Shown in pieces: positions 10,033 to 24,438 of a stretch of DNA of 31,305 bases. The notes under the pieces are model-generated. The model was not told the origin of the DNA and searched no databases. It worked only from the letters and a program-made list of their open reading frames with translations. The first letter of the stretch is position 1; every line of letters starts with the position of its first letter. The position numbers and the translations under genes are program-made. The DNA is taken from assembly GCA_034698045.1 (NCBI GenBank), contig JAQGAU010000317.1, positions 1-31,305 of the forward strand, in the 5' to 3' direction. This DNA is from Paramacrobiotus richtersi. Lineage: Eukaryota > Tardigrada > Eutardigrada > Parachela > Macrobiotidae.

Positions 10033-10330
10033 CTGGTAAGTGCGTAATGTTTACAACAACCAAACAAACAAACTGTTAGTCATCAGAAGGAACAATATGT
10101 GTTCTTCCGGTTCACAGAGGCAGGAAATAACGCACATGCGGCTATCTCTCTTAGTCTTGTTTTTAAAAAATATTGCGTATTTGCCTGCTAGGCACACAAC
10201 GCAGAACAAAATGATTGTTTTGGTTGCAAGGAGATTGTTTTGAACCAAAACCAGCCTTCCAACATTTTTATGAAATTCTCGACCGAATTTTAAAACTTTT
10301 ACAAGACCGGGCCAAGAACCGGAACAATCG
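10033..10330. repeat. Dispersed repeat R1, plus copy followed by inverted copy
   Basis: GGTAAGTGCGTAATGTTTAC at 10033 is followed at about 10113 by the opposite orientation (CAGGAAATAACGCACATGCG, then AAAATATTGCG and TTGCCTGCTAGG near 10185). The two copies form a close inverted pair. CCAAGAACCGGAAC near 10311 recurs near 14267. Confidence 0.5.
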
Positions 10331-10434
10331 GGGAAGAGCGTGGTCATCTTGAGCACATACTATTGTTTGGTTTATGCAATAGGCGCACGCTTAATCGTTA
10401 CCATTTTTTTTTATCTTGCCGGATGCTCCTGCTC

Positions 10435-10905
10435 TGAAAACAGGACATAACGTGCGAATAACTAAAGCACAGTTATTTACTTCCTTGTTTCGTTTGGAAA
10501 ACATTACACACTTGCCTGGTAACTCGGGCACCATAAGCTTTGCCCATTGCTCAGATAATCAACATTACCTAATACTCGTCGAAGTTCAAACCTCATCGTA
10601 TTACTTCTAAGTAAGCGGTATAAAATTCTCCTTTTTCCAGTGTGACTGCACTTACTTCATTTCTGTAGAGGTGCTGTCAATGCCGTTGCTTTTGGAAACC
10701 GCAGTAACTGGGCCTGCTCTGTATGTGTAAAGTATCTGCTCGTGGAATATCCATTTTCTGGATCGATGCGCGGACATTTTCGCATACAGCTGCTTGCGAA
10801 AGTGTGCTCTTGTTTCCGAAAACAACATTTTATTTCCGGGAGGACAAGCCAAACTCGCATACTTTTATATACATAAAAATAAGCGACTTTGGAATGTCCC
10901 AACCG
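10435..10905. repeat. Composite repeat unit U, copy 1 (about 470 bp)
   Basis: Shares an ordered series of blocks with 14360-14830: inverted R1 (ACATAACGTG, GAAAACATTACACACTTGCCTG), CGAAGTTCAAA, ACTTCTAA-GTAAGC, a TATAAAA box, CAGTG-GACTGC, GCCGTTG-CTTTTGGAAACCG, TGCTCGTGGAATATCCATT, GTGCTCTTGTT-CCGAAAACAAC, and a terminal hairpin. No open frame runs through it. Family unknown; a non-autonomous mobile element or a decayed duplicate is possible. Confidence 0.6.
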
Positions 10906-10906
10906 G
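10838..10906. repeat. Foldback hairpin H1 with kinase DFG-like arms
   Basis: The left arm, read on the minus strand, gives V-C-E-F-G-L-S followed by a stop soon after. The right arm, read on the plus strand, gives I-S-D-F-G-M-S. The arms are imperfect inverted repeats of about 34 nt around an AT-rich loop. Both resemble the CDFGLAKQK segment of the kinases at 16743-30429. Confidence 0.5.
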
Positions 10907-10916
10907 AAAAAAACGG

Positions 10917-11105
10917 TCACATATGTATTGCGAGCGGTCACATCTCCGGATCACGTTATGTACAGCCAGGTGTGCCATGCCGCGGGAGATTTGATACGCG
11001 AATTGTACAGCTAACCAGATCCCTTTCTTTCCGTGGTTGCTAGCCGGCAAGCACTATGACGGTCCGTCGTGATCATACCACCTAGTCCTTTGTTTAAGTA
11101 GATCT
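10917..11105 (-). pseudogene. Relic of a receptor tyrosine kinase catalytic exon
   Basis: On the minus strand this segment aligns with exon 7 of RTK A (17357-17530) for about 180 bp. Positions 10948-10993 and 17378-17423 are identical at 44 of 46 bases by eye. The translation keeps [17 protein letters not shown], but the catalytic HRDLAARN is destroyed (it reads RRCDRSQ) and the frame is lost on both sides. No neighbouring kinase exons with intact frame were found. It is a broken fragment, left by a past duplication of an RTK of this cluster or by insertion of a fragment, and should not code for a functional kinase. Confidence 0.75.
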
Positions 11106-12552
11106 CTACTTCTCCTTACGTGAAACAGTCAAGCCCTTTAATAGTGTTGTTGTAAATCAGCACTAAAGGGTCTTTTCTTATCGATACTACATAAACAGTG
11201 CTTAGTTAAGGTTGCTATAGTGTACAGACAAAAGTCGGATCACCTTTGAGTTGCCAGTAAGCATCGATATGAGTTCCAAAAAGCGTTGTGTTTATGGTGT
11301 ATGTTTCTTTACGTCGCTAGAATTTAGAAGCCTTATCAAAATTTCCATAGTAAGGCTACGAGAAAATGATGTAAAAATAGCTACTGACTTCATAACGATA
11401 AAGCTTACAAGAAAGCGTAAACGAGACCAAGTATGTAAAAATAGTTTTGACCATACAATATTATGTCATTTTCTTGACGTGGAAATCTAGACCGTGTACA
11501 TACTTATACATGGCAAACAGCATCATTTCTGGCGCTTGCAAAGTATGCATGAAAACTTCTACCACTAACATGTAGGTATGAATACAGCAACCACATGCTC
11601 GCTCACCTCTGATAAATCAGCGCATCCTGGGCTGTTGTCCATCCAATGACGAACAAGATAAACGCCGGCACTTTCTTTCGCTTCCAGGCAGAAGTGCTCC
11701 TGTATACACTGTGCAGTACAAATGGCAGATACGATCCCGTTGGCCACGTATCTATCCAGGCATGGTAGGATCTCTAACAGACCGAATTTGTCCACTCATG
11801 AGTCGACCGATTCTTGTTTCGTCAATCCAAACCGCATGTTTTCAAGTTCCTCTCTTTAAAAACTAAAACAATACGCGCAAGATGAGCCTGCCCGCAACGT
11901 CTTGGTCATCAAAATGGGGCTCCGCCAAGTTCATGTGAACAATTCAATTATTCACATGGACTTAGCTGCACCCCTTTTGCACTGCATGAAATGTTCATCC
12001 AATGCAGTTTTCCGTTCACTGACTGACTTGGAAACACATTTCCGGTACTGTAGAGAATATGCTCGGATTTGCCGTTGAGAGATCTCCATGATCATAATCA
12101 CTATTTAGGTATATCTTCCGGTCCCAAGGGTAGCAATACCCGCGAGATTACAGATGCGTAGTAGTGCTTGTTTTCGTGAATCCAGATGAACATTACGATA
12201 AAACTGACAGCAAAGTTTTGCGCCTGCAGGTATCCCGTTGTTATACTAAGAAATACCACGTTCGTGAAAGTTTTATCGCATTAAAAAGGCGCATTCTTAT
12301 GCGCTTGCTTCTTTAAGCGTCAGAAATTGCACATTGCAACACTTACTTTGAACGAGACTATATTAATAATCCTCCTTTTGCTGTGTACCGGCGTTTTATG
12401 GACGAGACACGGAGCTGCGATCGAGCCGTTGACGTATAAACCTAATGCACACATATTCGTACAACGCCGCTGTATTGCGTACTGACGCACGTCACAGTGA
12501 CAACAACTAAATATCCAGTATTTGATATTTATGTACAAAGCCCATGGTTGCT

Positions 12553-12935
12553 TGCTTTAGCAGGTAAGTGCGTAATGTTTTCAAAACCATCCGAAGAGCG
12601 ATAAGCCGTCCCTGCGTCATTTCCTAAGCTTGTAAACAACGAAATACGTTAGCTCAACTGACAAGAAAGTACGCAGTTAAGCGCGCACTTTATACAGCTG
12701 AAGCACAGAAAATAACTTGGCATCGTTTCTTGATTTTGGGCATAAAGCCCGTTCAAATCATGAGTTGGCACCTTTTTGATACCGGTTCCGATCAGTTGTT
12801 CCTCAACTGTTAACATTTCTTATCAGACGAAATTGTTATGTATTTACCGGTTCACACGGCAGGAAATGACGTACAGACGACCATAGCTCCTCGTTTTGTG
12901 TTCAGAAATATTGCGCACATGCTTGCTAAAGCAAA
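12553..12935. repeat. Dispersed repeat R1, inverted pair around about 170 bp
   Basis: A plus copy starts at GCAGGTAAGTGCGTAATGTT (12559) and continues with GCGTCATTTCCTAAG and CTGACAAGAAAGTACGC. An inverted copy lies at about 12850-12935 (GGCAGGAAATGACGT, AAATATTGCGCACATGCTTGCT). A partial U unit follows to about 13150 (GGTATAAATTCTC, TTTCATTTCCGTACC, GAACCTGCTCTTTATGTG). Confidence 0.5.
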
Positions 12936-13294
12936 CAACCATAACTGGAACAATAGATAATGTAAAATTTACCTAGCCTCCTTTCCGCGTTCAGACCGTA
13001 AGGTATAAATTCTCACTGCCATTTAGCAAGTCGCGTAAGATTCTCCTGCGATCGTTTCTCGTTTCATTTCCGTACCACTAACTCCGTTTTTCTGATAGCT
13101 GCAGTCATGAGAACCTGCTCTTTATGTGCGAATCTATTTGCATAGCACGTCGTTTTTTGTTTGCGGCCCACTATCAATCCGAAGTCATGGATATAATGCG
13201 GAAGTTTAAAAGAGATTAGATTGTGTAGTAGGTTTTCAATGTCTTGCGAAATATTTTCAAAAACCGATTTTTGAAAGTTATTATCCGTACGTAC

Positions 13295-13328
13295 TGTAGC
13301 TTTAGACGTCCTGTAGCTTTAGACAGGC
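13295..13328 (+). repeat. Short tandem repeat
   Basis: CTGTAGCTTTAGAC occurs twice with a 3 bp spacer (about 13296 and 13311). Confidence 0.6.
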
Positions 13329-13386
13329 AGAATGATAGGCACATTCATTTGAAAAGAGATGGAAGAATTAAGCGTGCCCTTTACAA

Positions 13387-13653
13387 ATGAAACGGCGGCT
13401 TTCTAGTGACTCTTGGTCCTCTAAGATAATCGAATCGGAGAACCGGCCTAAAAGCGAACTATTCGCACTATCAGCTCTTCCGGCTTCACGCCACGAACCG
13501 AGTCCGTCGGTTTGTTTTGGACAGCGCTTTCATAACCTTTCCCCGGTTTCGGCAACTAAGAAACAATGTAAGACCGAACCAATGGAATGGGCTCTCGCTC
13601 CAGGATCAGGTCGCTTCATGCTATCCTTTAGCTTCTTCTGCGGCCTAACATGA
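13387..13653 (+). CDS. Possible small hypothetical protein or first exon
   Basis: An 88-codon frame with a real ATG in a reasonable context (ACAAATGA). The start is rich in Ser, Arg and Lys (MKRRLSSDSWSSK) with Pro/Ser-rich stretches, of the kind seen in nuclear proteins, but no domain can be recognised. It lies inside the repeat-rich region and its 3' end looks unrelated in composition. It may be chance; kept only because it is the longest ATG-initiated frame here without an obvious repeat origin. Confidence 0.18.
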   Translation: MKRRLSSDSWSSKIIESENRPKSELFALSALPASRHEPSPSVCFGQRFHNLSPVSATKKQCKTEPMEWALAPGSGRFMLSFSFFCGLT

Positions 13654-14355
13654 CCTTTTCACAGTATGGTAGTGGATGTGACAACATTCAGATCGGCAGC
13701 AACGTATTATGGTTTTAGCCATAGAGTTATGTTTTTGTATGTGGACTTCTTTATTACTTCAAACACTCTTGAACATACACAAACAGTCTATGATGGAAAG
13801 CAAAATACTCGAGCGCAAGCCGCTCTCTTCGGTCGAAAACAAAAAAGATCTCGTCTAAGTTTGCCGCAAGAGGGGCAGTTCCCATGATAGAGTTATTGTT
13901 TTTGCCTGTCAAACTACAAACACGCTTACAATTTTACTCAATAACGTTCATTAAGGTGAAAAAATACCCAGTGGGTATGGGATATGGAATATGGGACACG
14001 GAATACGGGATTAAAGAAATAAAAGTCAACAACCGCTTTGGTGCAATATCTGCAGAAATGGTATGCGTATTGCCAAGCGCACAATATGCGTATGCCTGCA
14101 GTTCAGTGTCGTAACTGTTGTTTTGTCAATGCAGCTGGGCTAATTGTTGCAATAGTGGGCTGGGTTTCTGGTTGTCCGCATCCTTCGTGGTACCGGTAAT
14201 CGTCATTTGTATACATATAATAGCATAGGATCGAGCTGAAATAATGCGGTTCTACATTAAAACAGACCAAGAACCGGAGCTACAGATATCAGGAAGGCCG
14301 TTGCCGTGTTCTGCACAAAGTAGACTATTGATGCAAGTATGTACTTGCCTGCTAT

Positions 14356-14830
14356 GAAGCCAGGAAATGACGTGTGATGGACTGATATACATCCTTGTCT
14401 TGTTTCGAAAACATTACGCACGTACCTGCTATTTTCCGCGAACAACAGGTTATAGACTTTGTACATTGAACAAGCTTATCTTATATCCTTCGAAGTTCAA
14501 ATCCCCTCGTGTGACTTCTAATTGTAAGTAAGCCGTGCGTATAAAAGTCTCGTTTAAGCAGTGCGACTGCCCTTATTTTCATCTCCGTACCGTCAGCGCC
14601 GTTGGCTTTTGGAAACCGAGCTTTCTCTATACAGTGTACATAATTATGTGTTTCTGCTCGTGGAATATCCATTCTGCGGATGAATACGGGGAAACTTTTG
14701 CAGGCCTGCGCAAAGTGCTCTTGTTCCCGAAAACAACACCTTACTTGTTAGTTCCGGTTGGATAAGCCAGTATCTCATAATTGTACATACAAAAAGATAT
14801 GCGACTTTGGCTTATCTAACCGGAGCGATC
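14356..14830. repeat. Composite repeat unit U, copy 2
   Basis: Second well-preserved copy of the unit at 10435-10905, with the same block order: GCCAGGAAATGACGTG, CGAAAACATTACGCACGTACCTGC, CGAAGTTCAAA, GTATAAAAG (about 14539), CAGTGCGACTGC, GCCGTTGGCTTTTGGAAACC, CTGCTCGTGGAATATCCATT and the terminal hairpin. No kinase relic like 10917-11105 was recognised after this copy. Confidence 0.6.
14754..14824. repeat. Foldback hairpin H2
   Basis: CCGGTTGGATAAGCCA and TGGCTTATCTAACCGG are inverted copies with one mismatch in 16, separated by about 37 bp. The right arm and loop read I-C-D-F-G-L-S-N-R on the plus strand, the same motif as the kinase DFG segment of the RTKs. Confidence 0.65.
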
Positions 14831-15884
14831 AAGGCACGTATACGTGACCATAGTCTGGTGAATCAGAAACCGGGACTACGAAATATTACATGACCAGGTT
14901 GACTGTATGGTTTCGATCTCCAGGACGTTTCCATAACTTGCCTGCAAGGCAAAACGTTATGAGTACATACTGGAAATGTGAAATCAGCAGATAGACCAAC
15001 ACTTTGCAGTTTTGCCACGGAAAATCGGAATCTAAGAGACTAAGACTCCTGTTATTCCAGTTTTCGTCGCAGCAGGATAGAATGTTGACGATGAATCCAC
15101 GTTCGTGGAAGAAGCAACATGAAATCCTTATGTTCAGTTGGACAGACTGCATGTTCCGGTTCAGTTTTAGTACCATGAGTCATAAATTTAGTAACGTTGG
15201 TGCTTCACCACAGATAGTCTCACAGACGGTGGTATTGCTCAGACGTTTTGCACGGAGTACATAGGTGTCTAGTTAATTTTAAATTTCTATAGAGTACTGT
15301 TACTAGTGTATGACATTGTAGTATGTACTCAGTACTATGTAGTACCTGTGCCGGAGCGGGCAACGGCCAACGTACATATATGTAATGCTGAAAATTAACA
15401 GCATACGCACGCCAAGAATAAGTTTATATGATGCATCGTGCGACGCCACACATTATTATCCTATCCTAAAACTATTTGAAAACAGAAGTTAACAATACCA
15501 TCCATTTAATAGCCAGTACCGGCCATTGAAAGGGGCTGATCTCGGTAACTCGTGCGTCTCGATAATCATACTGTCGAGAACATGTTCGGATTTCCATCGG
15601 GGGTACCTTCGCAGTTACACGAAATCGTTTCATGCATTTTTGCATGAATACGGAGGTATCCTAGTAAGCTTCCGTAGAGCGAGTACTCCAGTCCTCTGCA
15701 CAACTACCTTGTGAAAATTGAAAGTTACCTATAACGTTGTCGTACGTACAGTTATACTGGAATTGGAAAGAAGGTGTTTTTAGCGGCGGAAACTATACGA
15801 TGCAACTTTGGGCGCGTCAGTTATGCAGTATTGGCCATTGGCCCATTTTCAGACTACCGTGATGTGCTATGGTGTAGTTCTCTA

Positions 15885-16200
15885 ACAGTCAAGTGCGTAC
15901 TGTTTTCAAAACCAGGCGAAGAGCGATTAGCCGTTCGCACGTCATTTCCTGAATTCTAAAACAGGCAAGTGCATATAGTTTCAGCCGACTAGAAAATAAT
16001 ATCAACGCTTGAGCGCTAACTTGGCAAATCAATTAACGGGTAAACCGTACAAAATCTTATTTTCCAGGGCGACTGAACTTATTTCAATTCCGTCAGCGCT
16101 GTTGTTTTTGGAAGTCGCAGTAATTGAGCCTGCTGTTCATATATCTCTGCTCGTGGAATAACCAGTTTTCGCCCGAATGGCAAAGCCTAAATTCTCGCTT
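15885..16200. repeat. Dispersed repeat R1 plus partial unit U, copy 3
   Basis: GTCAAGTGCGTACTGTTTTC and CGCACGTCATTTCCTGAATT give a plus-oriented R1. It is followed by CCGTCAGCGCTGTTG-TTTTTGGAAG and CTGCTCGTGGAATAACCA, which match unit U but are more diverged. Confidence 0.5.
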
Positions 16201-16295
16201 TCCGGTTTAGTCGACAAATTGAACTGAACATTATGGATGTTGCGTGGAAACCGTCACATGTATCTGCCTGCGCAAACCTCTTTTGTTTCCGGAAC

Positions 16296-16385
16296 AAGAT
16301 GTTGTTTTCGGTTAGCGAGACCAAAATCACACATTTTCATATGTGAATTTAGTCTGGTGAACCAGAAATCGGAACAACTGGTATG
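16296..16385. repeat. Foldback hairpin H3 with DFG-like arm
   Basis: On the minus strand the left arm reads K-M-C-D-F-G-L-A-N-R-K-Q, strikingly like the [11 protein letters not shown] of RTKs A and B. The right arm (ATATGTGAATTTAGTCTGGTGAACCAG) is a diverged inverted copy. Same position at the end of unit U as H1 and H2. Confidence 0.5.
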
Positions 16386-16742
16386 GAACGGTCGATTTCC
16401 GATAACTATTCTGTTTCTTCTGTTTATTTTGGCTTTTTTTGTGTGGGGAAATATCGGTATGGGGCAGGTAGAGCGGATCCGAAAACGCCATGTTTTATCA
16501 CTTTTATGTGACGATGCAAATCGGCACACAAGAAGGGTTTCAATGCTGTTTCTAGGCCATAGCCAATTAAAGAATAAATTACGATGTCGGATGACATATA
16601 CATACTGCGCCGGTTCAAATACTGTATATTCCCCTAATTCAAAAGGTGATTCGTATCGCAACCAGGGAACTGATTTACTTCAAGCAATACAGTATAGCAA
16701 AAAGCCTATCTAGTCACAATGTTTCCAACGTCCGCAATCGGC

Positions 16743-19700
16743 TTAAGCAGTATCACTAGCACCATGGCCGGTGTTAAACAGCACGTAAGGTTCGTCCAGG
16801 TAAATATAGTTACTCCTCGTCTCCTTTTCCAGAAGCGGGTCAAGATGCTCTTCGATGACTTCAAATGTCGGTCGTCCAGCAGGAATATATTTCCAACATG
16901 CTTCCATAATATCGTATCTGCAACGGGAACGTTGCACACTAAACCATACTCTGTTGTACTAAACTATTCGTGTGCAGCTACGTACATAGGTAAAGGGCAG
17001 CCGGTTGGCTTCGACGGCCGAACTCCTTTCTTCAAAGTGCACTTTAATTCCTCCAAGGAGAACTCGCTTATCTCTTCGTCATATGGGACTTTACCAAGGG
17101 AGAAGATCTCCCACATGACAATCCCGAATGACCAAACGTCCGACTTCTCGGAAAACACACGTTCATCCATGCTTTCGGGTGCCATCCATTTGGCTGGCAC
17201 CCTTTCCTGACAAAAATAACATCTCGTACGTTACGATAGAAAATCTTTCGCGGCCTGCTGTTACCTTGCAATCCGGCATCCGGTAATAATCGATTTTCTG
17301 TTTGGCCAAACCAAAATCACAGATTTTTAGAACTTTGCTGTCACACACCAGAACGTTGCGAGCGGCCAGATCTCTATGGATCACGTTATGTAAAGCCAGG
17401 TGCGCCATGCCGCGGGAGATTTGGTAGGCAAAGTTGACCAGATCTTTTTCTTTCAGTGGCCATCCGTCGGGAGCATTCTGATGGTTTGTCGTGATCATGA
17501 CAGAAGGTTCTTCGTTCAAGTGTGTCTTGTCGTTTCCTTGCAGCTTCCCAAAGAAAATGTCGTGCTTTCGAAGGTATGTCAATAAACAGCCGTGTTGAGC
17601 ATATTCCAGGATTACGTGTAATTCGTCATCTGTTAAACAGTGAAATATTTACAGTTCACTCAATATACAAAATTATTTTGTATCAAAAGCAAGCGATACT
17701 TTTTTACTTACGAGCAATGGTTATTCCCAGAAGGTTGACGATATTCAGATGCCGAGGAATTTGGCTGTGAACCTTGACTTCTTCGCTTAGCTGTGAATAA
17801 CCGTCGACAGCGCCCGTGTTTCGAACAGTCTTGACGGCAACGGCAACATTACATGGCTTTTCCCATCCGGATAGCTTCGTGGCTGTGGCTTTCCGCACTA
17901 CACCAAACTGGCCCTCGCCTAGTTTTCCATATTCTAACAAAGCATTTATTGGTTAAATTTTGTAAACTATAACAGCTGTTTTCAATATCTGAAGTATGAG
18001 TTTCCGCACCGAAGATGAGGGCGGTTTCCGGGACCATCAGGACACCGGGAAACAGAAGCGTCACATTCCAGTTATAAACCTCATTGTCAATGGCATCTTT
18101 TTTGGTGAATTGCGCTGGTGATGTAAATGCATGCTGGCATCGACGCATCCTGGTGATTCCCCGGTTATCGACGTACCGCTTAACCCGGCATACAGCGAGA
18201 ATAATAACCACCATAGCCCCAGCTACCGAAACGCTGATGACCCACACCTTCCACAGCGCAAGACCACTGTATACTTCCACCTGTCGGACTGGCAGCTCCG
18301 CCTCCATGTTATCCTGACGAATGACAACATAATCAAACACAGCTTCCACGGTTTCATTAGAAGCGACTTCTTGACGTGGGATAACCGCGAGCTCAATGAA
18401 AAACAGCATTGGTAACGAAGGAATCCATCCAGCATTATTAACCCGATTAATTTCTTTATCGTCGATGTACCATAGTACGAGTTCTTTGGTCCAGTTCATC
18501 TTATAGGTGTGAAACTCCACTGAAAGATCTACCTCTCCGTTATATGGGTACGGGTGATCCGTCTCCTTGTTGTCCGCCGCAGCGTCTTTGTGATTCACTG
18601 CAACGTCTACTCTCTCGGCCGCTCGACTTCGGTAATCGGCCAAGGTAAACGCTTCTGTCTGGCACACTTCCGAACCATCAAATTCGCACTCGGCGCGAAT
18701 TAGTCGCACCATAGTCAGTGTCGGGAACGTGTTGAACGGAAATTTAGCTCTGAACTCTACTTCGCCGTAAGCGAAACTGAAGGTCTTTGCCGTGTTAATA
18801 TGCGCTACTCGGTAAGATATGAGAGAGTTAGTCAGCACCCGTTCGAAACGCATGTGTAATGAGCCGTTTGCGACGTAGGCGTTTTCAGGAACTTTATGCA
18901 CAACCGCTTGTTCTGTTACATCAGTATGGGTGCGGACATTCCATTTGCGGGTATTTAGTGAGTTGCCGTTAAAGTCGTCGCGGAATACCGTGCGCATTGG
19001 TTTGTCTGTAAAGCGAGCTCCAGACCATGAACACAACGAAAACTTGGAAAATTATGGGAATACTTATTGAATATAACAAAAATTCACTGCCTGGTTTCGA
19101 TTCTTGTGTGTAGCTAAAGTGTTCAGTGTCACTTTCAAACGGAATTTCATAAGTTATGTTGAGGACTGCTCTGATAGGCTCTTTCCTTAACAAACACACG
19201 CAATTACGTTTGCTGACCGTGACACTTTCGCTGATCCGCATCGTCCGCTGGATTCGTTGAAAACCTATTCTCCTTGTACTTGTTCGGACACGCTATCGTA
19301 TCACCTTGTCCGCAGACTAAATCTCTGTAGACAAATCCTTCCAGCGCTGGACACCGTATCCATTCTTCAGAAACGTTTTCTGGGTACGTTCCTGTGGAGA
19401 AAACTATTATTTCAATAACTGATCCGTGTTTTCGAACAAGGCAGGCGGCAGCAAAGAAGAAAAAAGAAAATGTCTCTCTTTTCGAACGCGAATAGAAATA
19501 GTGCGCTTACCGCTAATAACAGAGTAATCAAGCTGAATTTGATGTTGTTGTCCGACTCGCGCTTTGCTCCTCACTAAATCAAATCGCAAGCGAAGAACGT
19601 CGATAAAAACGCCTGTCTGCAGCTGCGTGACGGACGCTCGCTTGGAATTCCGGTTTTCGCCTTTATGAATCACTTTCAGTAATTTCTCGGGTATATCGGG

Positions 19701-20218
19701 CGCCAGTTGGTAAATCTCCAGTTTATCTTCCTGTGGCAAATTCGCTTCTCTGCAACGGAAACTCACAGTAATCCGAAGTGCTAAGTTGCGCTTCTCGTTT
19801 CGCTTACCTGATGTTAAAGTACAGTCTAAACGTTCCAGTCGTTGCACCGCGACAAATCTCCACGATAACTGTTACCCGACACGTCGAATGTGGCATCTCC
19901 CAAAATTTGATCGTACCCCCGTAGCCATGGTTTGTATGGTTGGTACTGGAAATGCATGGTAACTGCACTGTTCCGTTGCAGTGCTCTTCTAGAAAAACGT
20001 ATTGCTCTGCAAAGATTACCTTCAGGTTTTGACTGCAACTGATCAGAATTTGCTGCATCCATTGCTGTTTATTTTGCATCAACCGCATTGTTCAACCTAC
20101 GGTGCAGATTGAGCTCACCTGCTTTAAGGATGTTGTCGACGGTCGCAGCAGTAAAACATAATTTGTCAAAAGTAGCAAGAAAAATTGCCAGTACGAAAAG
20201 CGAAACAAACGCGTTCAT
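16743..20218 (-). CDS. Receptor tyrosine kinase A: CUB-like, Cys-rich, GH16-like ectodomain
   Basis: Nine exons on the minus strand: 20218-20119, 20006-19808, 19749-19511, 19391-19218, 19005-18010, 17933-17712, 17629-17265, 17206-16986, 16917-16743. All boundaries are GT/AG and phases close exactly (2691 nt, 896 aa). Exon 1 is a signal peptide ([17 protein letters not shown]). Residues ~34-179 are a CUB-like domain, ~180-237 a module with W-x2-C-x-AL-x-GF-V. Residues ~240-480 are a GH16-like fold ([32 protein letters not shown]) lacking ExDxxE. TM ~491-513. The kinase has [18 protein letters not shown] (~728), DFG (~748), a double tyrosine (IDYYRM) and APES; all catalytic residues are present. 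The insert before GWPLKEKD and the YY loop resemble the FGFR/PDGFR/VEGFR group. The tail has LDEPYV. Probable surface receptor signalling by tyrosine phosphorylation; a glucan-like ligand is inferred from the fold. Donor of intron 5 is weak (GTGCGG). Confidence 0.9.
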
Positions 20219-20785
20219 TTTGTTATTTCCAAATGATTTTTATTTCTCTTCTGCAGGACAACAAACCTAGTATAGTAGAGTAATGTTATAGTCAGTATAA
20301 GCGGGGGCATGTTATGTATGATTGCAAAAACGCTTTCTACATACTTCTGCGTCAAAGCGGTTGCTTTGCTTTGTTTATTGCTGGGTTATCACAGTTAATG
20401 AGTGAGTCAGTGTAGCTGATGCCTGATGGGAATGATAATGTCAAGATAGAATCATTTTTCTGCCGATCCTTCGTCCACATGAATGTTTGTTTGGCATTGC
20501 TGACAGTAAACTCATGAAGTACTTCTACTTTGTATTTACATATACAACTACAGACTATCGTTCGGTTAATACATGATTGGTACCGTTCTTTGTCAAAGCT
20601 AAAAAATTAATATACAAATAAAAATAAATATATACAAAAAATCGGTAAAGGTTGTGCGGGCTGTTCAGAACTGCACGCGTATTCCTGTTTTGTCTTCTAT
20701 CAAAAGGTATGTTACATAACCTACATGGGATAGACCAGTATGTGTGTAAACCATCTGGGTGAAACTTGCATGCATTTTGTTTCGT

Positions 20786-20791
20786 TTTATT
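20786..20791 (-). terminator. Poly(A) signal of RTK B
   Basis: AATAAA on the minus strand, about 53 bp after the RTK B stop codon (20846-20844). Confidence 0.5.
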
Positions 20792-20843
20792 GGCTGTACC
20801 GTTACGATATAGCGACATAGCTATAACGAAAATGCTGCACTAA

Positions 20844-24438
<3,595 letters not shown>

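Larger units (their letters stand above)
9036..16700. other. Repeat-rich region with gene relics, no intact gene recognised
   Basis: About 7.6 kb without a convincing intact gene. It holds several diverged copies of repeat R1, about 500 bp composite units (10435-10905 and 14360-14830, partial at 12850-13150 and 16040-16385), hairpin-forming ends, and a kinase relic at 10917-11105. Individual repeats are listed separately. The open frames here are short, mostly start without a good ATG and show no family features. Confidence 0.6.

Noticed and set aside
11269..11490. Short frame starting MSSKKRCVYGVC with a possible zinc-binding C-x4-C, reminiscent of a THAP domain start
   Set aside because: No matching C-x2-H at the expected distance and no conserved tryptophan or proline motif; too short and inside the repeat-rich region.
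17849..18009. Continuation of the RTK A ectodomain frame across the intron as real coding sequence
   Set aside because: The paralogues show a phase-1 intron at exactly this point and splicing restores the kinase P-loop frame; treated as possible retention only.
18084..18415. Plus-strand open frames opposite RTK A exon 5
   Set aside because: Antisense shadows of the GH16-like coding exon without domain features.
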